Assembly: GCA_003157745.1 (NCBI GenBank)
Contig: PMKM01000064.1
Coordinates: 18,243-68,044, forward strand
Origin: Bryobacterales bacterium
Lineage (GTDB): Bacteria > Acidobacteriota > Terriglobia > Bryobacterales > Bryobacteraceae
Reading direction: 5' to 3'
Length of the DNA stretch: 49,802 nucleotides
In this document: positions 42,383 through 48,975 of the stretch, in pieces
Layout of the letters: the number at the start of each line of letters is the position of its first letter
Position numbering within the stretch: the first letter of the stretch is position 1
The notes under the pieces: model-generated
Told to the model about the DNA's origin: nothing
What the model saw: the letters and a program-made list of their open reading frames with translations, nothing else
The model's database searches: none
Made by a program: the position numbers and the translations under genes

Positions 42383-43075
42383 ATGTTGCGCGCGCGAAGC
42401 CGGCTCGACAAGCAGGGCAGAAAGCAAGCCATCCTCAAGGCCGCTGGCCGCATCTGGGCAATCTCCACGTTTGACGAATTCACCATGGTCGCCGTGTCGC
42501 GGGAGGCAGGACTCGCGAAGGGCACGCTCTATCTCTACTTTCCGACCAAGGAGGCCTTGCTTCTCGCTCTGCTGGACGCGGCGCTCGAACAGCGGTTCGG
42601 CGAGATCGAGCGCGACCTCAGTGCCCTTTCCGGTCCTTGCGACTTCGAGGGAGCCGAACGGTTACTAGCTTCGACTTTGCTTACGGACACCGGACAGGTG
42701 CGTCTGTTGGCAATCCTGGGCACAGTGCTGGAGCACAACATACCTCGCCCGGATATCCGCCGATTCAAGAAGCGGCTGCTGGCACATCTTGAACGCATTG
42801 GCGGCGCGCTGGAGGTTTGCCTCAGCTTTTTGTCTCGCGGAGAAGGCGTGCGTTTTCTTTTGCGGCTACACGCAGTGATCATCGGAGTCGCACAGCTTGC
42901 AACGCCTGCGCCCGAGGTCGCGAAGATACTGAAGGAAAAAGGATTTGAGCCGTTCCGCATCGACTTCGACACGGAGCTGCGAGCTATGTTGAGCATCCTG
43001 GTTCGTGGCAGCGCCGGGCAGGCTCGGGACAAGGATACTCAGTCGAAAGGTGGGCACGACAATGGAGGCAGATAA
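42383..43075 (+). CDS. TetR-family transcriptional regulator
   Basis: The 230-residue regulator has the TetR DNA-binding domain (QAILKAAGRIWAISTFDEFTMVAVSREAGLAKGTLYLYFPTKEALL, cited in segments: AGLAKGTLYLYFPTKEALL is the recognition part) and a helical ligand-binding C-terminus. ATG 42383 is chosen because a strong promoter occupies 42337-42365 and AGGG sits seven bases before this ATG. It heads a cluster of overlapping genes (SDR, membrane protein, START protein) and probably represses itself, the cluster and perhaps the divergent radical SAM gene. A hydrophobic ligand, perhaps the lipid bound by the START protein, is a reasonable inducer but is speculation. Confidence 0.9.
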   Translation: MLRARSRLDKQGRKQAILKAAGRIWAISTFDEFTMVAVSREAGLAKGTLYLYFPTKEALLLALLDAALEQRFGEIERDLSALSGPCDFEGAERLLASTLLTDTGQVRLLAILGTVLEHNIPRPDIRRFKKRLLAHLERIGGALEVCLSFLSRGEGVRFLLRLHAVIIGVAQLATPAPEVAKILKEKGFEPFRIDFDTELRAMLSILVRGSAGQARDKDTQSKGGHDNGGR

Positions 43076-43880
43076 TAAGCAGCGCGGCTGGGTGCTGGTC
43101 ACCGGCGCATCGAGCGGCATTGGCGCGGATTTTGCCCGGGTCTTTGCCCGCAAGAAGCGGGACGTTGCGTTGGTGGCGAGATCACGGGAGCGCCTCGATG
43201 CTCTTGCAGGCGAGCTTACAAAAACCCACGGTGTGCGGGCGCGTGTGCTCCCGGCGGACCTGGCGCGGCCCGGCGCCGCCGAAGAGATCCAGCGCGCACT
43301 TCAGGCCGATGGCATCGAAGTCGAGACGCTGGTCAACAACGCGGGCTTCGGAATGCACGGTCCGTTCGTCGAACTCGATCCGCGACGCCAGAGCGAAATG
43401 ATCTCGGTGAATGTGGTTGCACTCACGGAACTGTGCCGGGTATTCGCGCCGGACATGGTGAGCCGAGGGCAAGGCGGAATCCTCAATGTCGCCTCAACCG
43501 GCGCCTTTTCTCCCGGCCCGACGATGTCGGTATATTGCGCCACCAAGGCCTTCGTCCTCTCTTTCACGGAAGCGCTCGCGAACGAATTGCATGGGAGCGG
43601 CGTGACAGTTACCTGTCTCTGCCCAGGGGTGACTGCGACGAGTTTTCACGAGGTCTCCGGCACGACCAGGATGCGTCTTGTCCGGGTGGGTACGCCGATG
43701 ACCTCAGTGGCGGTTGCGGAAGCCGGGGAGCGGGCGTTGCTTCGAGGTTCCAGCCTCGCAGTTCCCGGATTGCTCAACCGCGCTCTGGCAATGTCAGTCC
43801 GTTTCGTCTCCATTCGAGCGGCGGCCGGAGTGGCGCGCTGGTTCCTCGCATCGGCTCCGGAAAGAACGGCGACTCCGTGA
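43062..43880 (+). CDS. SDR-family NAD(P)-dependent oxidoreductase
   Basis: The 272-residue enzyme is a classical short-chain dehydrogenase. It has the cofactor loop TGASSGIGADFARV (14-21), DLARPG, NNAGFG, Ser145 in NVASTGAFSPG, and Tyr158/Lys162 in YCATKAFV. The Arg-rich segment after strand 2 (VARSRERL) suggests NADP. The acidic-hydrophobic C-terminus and the family DltE/YqjQ-type sequence CPGVTATSFHEVSG suggest fatty acyl or keto-lipid substrates. It overlaps the tetR gene by 14 bases and the next gene by 4 (GTGA), so it belongs to the cluster. Confidence 0.9.
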   Translation: MEADNKQRGWVLVTGASSGIGADFARVFARKKRDVALVARSRERLDALAGELTKTHGVRARVLPADLARPGAAEEIQRALQADGIEVETLVNNAGFGMHGPFVELDPRRQSEMISVNVVALTELCRVFAPDMVSRGQGGILNVASTGAFSPGPTMSVYCATKAFVLSFTEALANELHGSGVTVTCLCPGVTATSFHEVSGTTRMRLVRVGTPMTSVAVAEAGERALLRGSSLAVPGLLNRALAMSVRFVSIRAAAGVARWFLASAPERTATP

Positions 43881-44341
43881 ACGGCGCGCTTGTGAGAGCG
43901 TTGCGCGGTTGGGTCGTCGGGGCCGGCATCTTTAATATCGCCGTGGCGTTCCCGCTGGCCAACCCATTCACGTCGAGGTATTTCTATTCCTGTTTGAACG
44001 GTCTCAACCGGAGCTTGCAGTTGGGAGGGGAACAAATGCGCATCCCTAACGGCAGCGAGGCATTAATGGGCAATACAGTCGGGCTTGCGCTGACACTGGT
44101 CGGATTGCTGCTGCTCTATGCAGCCGCCGATCTGCCAGCGCGAATCGGCATACCGCTGTTGAACGGACTCATTCGCGTTGCCTTTGCTCTGGAGGTCGCC
44201 TATTACGTCACCTACAGCAACGTAGCGCACATCTTCATAGGTATTGCGGTCATTGACGTCATCTTAGCCGCAGCGCTTTTCTACTTATCGTGGAGAATCA
44301 TGCAGCAGGCGCATTCCGGCAAATTGGAAAATTGCGAATGA
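43877..44341 (+). CDS. four-helix membrane protein of unknown function
   Basis: The 154-residue protein starts at GTG 43877, overlapping the SDR stop. Four hydrophobic helices are seen (about 10-28, 62-80, 84-107, 113-136), including TVGLALTLVGLLLLYAAADLP and HIFIGIAVIDVILAAALFYL. Between the first and second helices is a loop with LNGLNRSLQLGGEQMRIPNGSEA. No family is recognised with certainty; similar small proteins occur beside SDR/lipid genes. It is followed 23 bases later by the START-domain gene and is probably part of the same transcript. Confidence 0.65.
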   Translation: MNGALVRALRGWVVGAGIFNIAVAFPLANPFTSRYFYSCLNGLNRSLQLGGEQMRIPNGSEALMGNTVGLALTLVGLLLLYAAADLPARIGIPLLNGLIRVAFALEVAYYVTYSNVAHIFIGIAVIDVILAAALFYLSWRIMQQAHSGKLENCE

Positions 44342-44364
44342 AGTAGTTTATCGAGGGGAAAACC

Positions 44365-44880
44365 ATGAAAACTCCAAGATACATGCTAGTTTTGCTGACG
44401 TGGTGCGCACTAATGAGCGTGCAGGCTCGCGCGCAAGATTGGAAGGTTGCCAAGGCAAGCGACGGAGTCGAAGTCTCGACGCGCGCAGTGCCAGGCTGGG
44501 GGATGAAGGAGTTTCGCGCGATCACTCGCGTCCATGCCCGGTTGAGCAGCCTGGTGGCCCTGCTGGAGGACGTCGGGGCTTACTCCCAATGGTTCGCCGA
44601 CTGCAAAGAGGCGAGTGTTCTGAAGTCCGCGGGGCCGTTGGAGCGTTGGGTCTACTTCGTCAACGGCGCGCCCTTCCCTCTGCGCGATCGCGATATGATC
44701 AGCCACATGACCTTCAGCCAGGACCCGGCTACCGGTGCCGTCACGGTGCTCGTGCGGGGCGATCCGGATGTGGTTCCGAATACGCCCGGCTATCCTCCTC
44801 GTGCCAGTTCATTTCGAGAATGCTGGCCCAGAAGCTCATGGCGCGCGCAAACGCCGCATTCAGTCTGGGGTTTGCCGTAG
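44365..44880 (+). pseudogene. START-domain (SRPBCC) exported protein, 3' end replaced
   Basis: The frame encodes 171 residues with a signal peptide (MLVLLTWCALMSVQARAQ) and a START lipid-binding fold: WKVAKASDGVEVSTRAVPG, MKEFRAITRVHARLSSLVALLED, YSQWFADCKEASVLKS, WVYFVNGAPFPLRDRDMISHM and VTVLVRGDPDVVPNTPGY. Full-length members continue about 55-60 residues with a long C-terminal helix; here, after residue about 142 the sequence becomes unrelated (PPRASSFRECWPRSSW). The switch coincides with a minus-strand protease fragment beginning near 44795, so the gene was probably truncated by a rearrangement. Without the C-terminal helix that closes the lipid pocket, function is doubtful. Confidence 0.7.
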
Positions 44881-45070
44881 AGAACCGGACGCCCAGATTC
44901 ATGGGCTCCCGCTTCAGAACCTCGGCGTGATCGTCACACAGGGGATAGGGCCCGGTCCACGCGCCAAACCGCTCGCTTGCCCGCATGGTGAAAGCAAGCA
45001 TTACGCAGAGCAGCGACGCGCGTATCGGCGCGCGCCGTCGAGGGCAGATGCGCGATGCCGGATGAAGAAT
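44790..45070 (-). pseudogene. N-terminal fragment of an exported matrixin-like metalloprotease
   Basis: On the minus strand, after a basic-hydrophobic leader (RRRAPIRASLLCVMLAF), the frame reads RASERFGAWTGPYPLCDDHAE, MNLGVRFSTANPRLNAAFA and MSFWASILEMNWHEEDSRA. It then runs into the START gene in antisense. The pattern (a secreted protein with a repeated strand-helix start, as in M10/M12-like zinc proteases) is familiar from acidobacterial proteins, but the HExxH part is absent. The true start is uncertain (ATG 45001 is one option). The fragment is probably dead. Confidence 0.5.
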
Positions 45071-45286
45071 CTCGTGACCGGCGCAGTTGCGCTCGTGATC
45101 GCAGCGGAGGAACTGGGCGACATGGCAGCGGGCCCTGAAAGCCAAATTTCCCGGTGACACTGTGGCCACGACCTTTGCTGTCTTTATCGGCCGGGAATGG
45201 GCCCGGCCTCGGCGACGGTGGGGGTTGACGTGAGCGGCGCGGCGCGGGAGGATTCGAGCGCCGGCTGCTGCATTTCTCTGCAACGC

Positions 45287-45313
45287 GAAGTGGGACAAAA
45301 ATGTCCCACTTTC
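45287..45313. repeat. GTGGGACA palindrome
   Basis: GAAGTGGGACA-AAAA-TGTCCCACTTTC is a near-perfect hairpin, related in sequence to the GTGGGACAG units at 27.6 and 32.5 kb. It lies in the 703-base non-coding stretch 45070-45772, whose remainder (45314-45772) shows no convincing gene, RNA or repeat. Confidence 0.7.
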
Positions 45314-45772
45314 GGAGTATTAAGTTACTGAGCCTTTGCGGGCCTTTGGTTCCCCGATGACTGGGTATATTCGCGCAAAGGTGCTTGGGCCATGGGCCTT
45401 CCTGCATTTACTGTGGCATGAGCGGTACGCGAGCGAGAGGCGCGGGGCGCGGGGAGGTGGGTGTAAGTCTCGTGGGACCGGCGGCTTGGAGGGTACGGAA
45501 ATAGCGGGCGGAGGTGGCGATCGGGTTTTGGGCGGTCGGGCCGAAGCCGCGATTGTTCAACGGGGTGATCGCAGGGTGTCATCAGCGCTCTTTCGCCCCG
45601 TCGCTATACAGAATCGGACGGCATCCGCCGACCATACCGATAGGCAGAGTGTGCGCCGCGCAGCTTTTCGGGCGGCGGGTCGGTAGTCGGGGCAGGGGCA
45701 AACGGCGGGGGGTGCCGGTTGGTGCGGTGAGCGCGCGTGTCGACAACGGCCCGCCTGCGACCATCTTGGGAA

Positions 45773-47680
45773 CTACCTGGCTTTGACCCTAAAGACCCGG
45801 ACGCCCGTTCGCGCTTGCTTCTTAGTCAGGTTTGTCTTCACCCCGGCCAACACTCCTGCGGCGGCAGACGCAACTGCTAGGCGTTCAGCCTGGAGGGATT
45901 GCACCTCCTGCTCTACGTAGTCGATCGGCAATTCGTATGCAATGCGGTCGCCTTGCTGAACCGCTGCCTCCACAACGCGTATGCCGACGACGCCCACCTT
46001 TTCCCAGTACCTCTCGATCACTCCTACGTATTCGTAGTGCGCCGGCACGGCCTCTATTCGTCCGTGCCGGTATAACAGAGGCCGCACGTCATCCGGTCTC
46101 CAGCCGAGTTGCAAGAAATTCCGAACCAATCGAAATAGGTCCCAGGACGTCATTAGTCCGAATTGCTGATCAACCGCATTTGTCAGCAGAACATCCGTAA
46201 ACGGCGAGGGACTACGGTCCAGGCCTGGGACATTTCGCTGATGATTGATGATCGAAACGCCCCCGACGTCTGTCCGGCCCCACTCCTTCATCCTCGGCGC
46301 GAGGTACTTCCCAACCTGAATCGCGTCGTGCTCGGTCGGCATCCCGGCAATTCCTTTTACTTCCACTAGCAGGACGGGAGAGCGATCATGTATTTGAAGG
46401 TCCTCCCTCCTGCGCCCAGTCGACACCAGCTCATCAGAGTCCAAGACGGACGTGAACCCAATAACGGCTAGGGCTCTCTTCACCGCGGAAACTAGGTGGT
46501 CTCCAGTTTGACGCAGGAGCTCGTGCTGAAATCCCATGGAGGCTCGCTCCACAGCTATCGCTTCATTCAACGCTTCCGTTTTCTCGCGAGCCGCCGTCTC
46601 GACGTCCGCAATCTGACGCTGCAGATCGACGACCGTCGGTAACTCGTACATGGTGTCCCGCACCCATCCTGCCCCGGCGTGGTACGGAAACAGGTGCGGG
46701 AACATCTCGGGCAACACATTCTGAAATAACTCACACAAGAAAGATGCTTGATCAAGCACCCGGGGAAGAATGAGAATCTCTCCCTCACCCATCGCAATCG
46801 AGGCGGCGACGACAGATCCATACTTGTTGCTGGCCAGCGGCTTCCACCAGGGCTCCTTTCCGTACTTTGGCACCATGGTGCAACGAAACCGGAGTTGAGC
46901 CCTAAACTTCCGGAGGATATCGAGGATTGGCGCCCTGCCATCAGCCACACTCACCTCTTCGCCAAAATCCAGACCGAAATCTAGGCGCTGATCCAGGATT
47001 TGCACGAGCGACCAGTTGCTTAATATCGCGCCCCCCTGAGAGCCAGAGTCAGAAACGAGCCCCCCGCGTTCCTTGTGTGCCCAGACGTACTCATGGGGTT
47101 CGCGCGGCGCAGCGAAAACGATGATGAGCCCACCGTGTGAGAGGATTCGATCGGTGTATGGTCTAGAGAAGCTCATCGCCGTCGGGCGAGGATCAACGAC
47201 GCCATGAGTTTGCTTGGCCCACCAGCCCGGCGCGGATTGAGGTCCTGGCTGTGCGGATAGCTCCGATAACGGTTCGGGGACATCGAGGTCAGCAACCACT
47301 ATCTCCTGTTCCATCAGGCCGGGTAGCTTAGCATCTTCGACGACCTGACAGAAGCCGTCTCCGGCAGTGACACTGTAGGGCCTGCCGAAACTTCCTTCCA
47401 CCGCCTTATAGCCAGCCCCGGTCAGGGCGGAATGCGCCTCTTTGTCCAGATCGACTAGCAGGATCTTCGGCTTGGCATGTGGCTTCGTTGGTTCAGATGG
47501 CGTCTGCTCCGGCACCGTCGGGGAAGACGTTTCAGATGCTTGGGACTCGCTCTGATCCGATGGCCACAAGTCTTGATTCGCTGACGCCTTACGACGAACG
47601 AACCTCGCGTAGACATAGGCTCCCAGCAGCCCCATGACGCTGGCGGCCAGTAACCCAAGAATGGTAAACGAGTTGTGCAC
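45773..47680 (-). CDS. membrane-anchored multidomain protein with PD-(D/E)XK nuclease-like domain
   Basis: The 635-residue protein is not a family I can name. Domains in order: a membrane helix (5-27); a Pro/Ser/Thr-rich linker (32-70); a Rossmann-like region (72-200) with strands KILLVDLD, QEIVVADLD and GGLIIVFAAP; a second mixed region (about 210-330) containing GEILILPRV; and a coiled coil (350-395). Next comes a PD-(D/E)XK-like domain (395-520) with RREDLQIHDRSPVLLVEVKG, giving Asp427 and Glu440-x-Lys442. The C-terminal barrel (552-635: VGVVGIRVVEAAVQQGDRIAYE, VEQEVQSLQAER, VKTNLTKKQARTGVRVFRV) resembles EF-Tu domain II. GC content is visibly lower than in neighbours. It follows the DUF6602-like gene by 191 bases on the same strand. 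Nuclease activity and a defence role are inference. Confidence 0.7.
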   Translation of the reverse strand: MHNSFTILGLLAASVMGLLGAYVYARFVRRKASANQDLWPSDQSESQASETSSPTVPEQTPSEPTKPHAKPKILLVDLDKEAHSALTGAGYKAVEGSFGRPYSVTAGDGFCQVVEDAKLPGLMEQEIVVADLDVPEPLSELSAQPGPQSAPGWWAKQTHGVVDPRPTAMSFSRPYTDRILSHGGLIIVFAAPREPHEYVWAHKERGGLVSDSGSQGGAILSNWSLVQILDQRLDFGLDFGEEVSVADGRAPILDILRKFRAQLRFRCTMVPKYGKEPWWKPLASNKYGSVVAASIAMGEGEILILPRVLDQASFLCELFQNVLPEMFPHLFPYHAGAGWVRDTMYELPTVVDLQRQIADVETAAREKTEALNEAIAVERASMGFQHELLRQTGDHLVSAVKRALAVIGFTSVLDSDELVSTGRRREDLQIHDRSPVLLVEVKGIAGMPTEHDAIQVGKYLAPRMKEWGRTDVGGVSIINHQRNVPGLDRSPSPFTDVLLTNAVDQQFGLMTSWDLFRLVRNFLQLGWRPDDVRPLLYRHGRIEAVPAHYEYVGVIERYWEKVGVVGIRVVEAAVQQGDRIAYELPIDYVEQEVQSLQAERLAVASAAAGVLAGVKTNLTKKQARTGVRVFRVKAR

Positions 47681-47871
47681 TCAGCTACGCCTCTCAGCCG
47701 AGGCACTGGCCGGCGGAATGATCGGGTGCTGGACCTGAGCGGCGTTTCGCGGGAGGAATCCACGATAAATCGGCCACTTCAGTGGACCGCGCGTTAAACC
47801 CCCAAGTGGCGAGGTTCTGGGCCGCACGGCGAGTAACGAGGGATAATCCGTCCGACGTACATGTCGATCCT
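47681..47871. other. gap between the two nuclease-like genes
   Basis: The 191-base interval contains no convincing gene. Two short minus-strand frames cover it, but neither has a ribosome-binding site or homology that I recognise. It may contain a promoter for the membrane-anchored gene; no good -35/-10 pair is seen. Confidence 0.4.
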
Positions 47872-48654
47872 TCACCCATTAGATTCGTTATCGCCAAATG
47901 TCATCTGCCCGAGGTATTTCGAGAATTCAAGGATCGGCATCCACACGCGACTGAGTGGAACGGAGAGCAGCGTGTAAAAGAGCAAGAGCGCCTTCTTTGT
48001 TCGAACTGCCGTGAGCAACGAAGTGGGATTGGGAGTGCAGACGTATGCGCTCTGATCGGGCGAACAGTTGCAAATCACTCCCTGGTCCAATACGCAAATC
48101 ATATCGATCCGCCGATTTGCCGGCCGGCTAAGCTGCCGAACTGCGAGATTCTTGGCGACGGTCTGGATGTCTATCCCCTCGAACGCAAACACAAAGTACA
48201 TGACCGGCCAAATCTGGGCGGGCTGGTCATAGACGCTGATCGTGCGAACCACGGGGTAGTCCGGCGTGAATGCAAGCTTCTCGAGCGCCCGAACACTGTC
48301 CATGTTCGTGAGGATACTGTCGAGTTCCGACGTGTCGATGTGCGCCTTGACCTCAATAACGGCGTATACGCATGCAACAGGGATGACACGAGTCTGAGAT
48401 GACTGGAACAGTATGGGCGTCCGCGCGCGGTCAGAGATGACTACGTCGAGTTGTCTTGCCATCCGCCCACAGCTATCGACGAGTTGACCGGTCGAGACGT
48501 CAAGATTGTCAGGTAGGTAATCTCTCAGGAACTGGCGAAACGCCTCCTCGAATGCACCACCTTTTAGGCCGGGATGGCTCAGCGCGCTTCTGGCGGCTTC
48601 CATGTCGGCGCGCATCTTGTTGGCAACCTGAGCAAATACTCCGGCAAGATCCAT
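47872..48654 (-). CDS. DUF6602-like PD-(D/E)XK nuclease-fold protein
   Basis: The 260-residue protein has the layout of DUF6602: helix HPGLKGGAFEEAFRQFLRDYLP, then LDVSTGQLVDSCGRMARQLDVVISD and IPVACVYAVIEVKAHIDTSELD. Glu36/37, Asp70 and Glu101-x-Lys103 form a complete PD-(D/E)XK-type active site. The C-terminal half (about 135-260) has alternating strands and helices (VMYFVFAFEGID, RRIDMICVLDQGVICNC) without further motifs. The ATG at 48654 has a very good ribosome-binding site (GGAGGAAAG). It is probably co-transcribed with the membrane-anchored gene at 45773-47680. DUF6602 proteins are frequent in variable genome regions; whether this one cuts DNA is not known. Confidence 0.75.
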   Translation of the reverse strand: MDLAGVFAQVANKMRADMEAARSALSHPGLKGGAFEEAFRQFLRDYLPDNLDVSTGQLVDSCGRMARQLDVVISDRARTPILFQSSQTRVIPVACVYAVIEVKAHIDTSELDSILTNMDSVRALEKLAFTPDYPVVRTISVYDQPAQIWPVMYFVFAFEGIDIQTVAKNLAVRQLSRPANRRIDMICVLDQGVICNCSPDQSAYVCTPNPTSLLTAVRTKKALLLFYTLLSVPLSRVWMPILEFSKYLGQMTFGDNESNG

Positions 48655-48975
48655 CCGCTTTCCTCCGTGATGCTCGATTCTACCCCCGCATGAGATCTCT
48701 CACGGGTTCCAGTTCCATCCTGACGTGTTGTCGCCGACCCACTGAAGTGCCCGGTGCCCATCCTCCAAACGGCGATGTCGATCGCTCCTGAGAAATCCCA
48801 GTCACTCCAACTTGCTGGATAACGCGCGACGGGCCGGAGTTGGGCAGGGGAACGCGGCGGCATTGGGGATGGCTGAGGCATCGGTCTAGGCGAATCGCGC
48901 CGTGATACGACGGTCGCTGGATTGGCTGCGGCATTGGGCAGCGCGGCGCATGCGGTGGGGGCGCGTGGGCTGGGA
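48655..48975. other. 321-base gap between the DUF2207 and DUF6602-like genes
   Basis: Apart from the ribosome-binding site of the DUF6602-like gene, I see no gene, tRNA, repeat or hairpin here. Composition rises towards the GC-rich norm at about 48820, which may mark the edge of the lower-GC segment. Confidence 0.4.

Noticed and set aside
45314-45772. Short plus-strand frames (for example 45336-45686 and 45514-45786)
   Set aside because: Arg/Gly-rich composition, no ribosome-binding site, no domains, and mutually overlapping; they look like non-coding GC-rich sequence.
45690-48880. Weakly similar GGGCAGGGG..CGGCGG sequences on both sides of the nuclease-like pair (about 45690 and 48840) as possible direct repeats of an island
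   Set aside because: Similarity is short and imperfect and the motif is GC-simple; no integrase or tRNA end is present.
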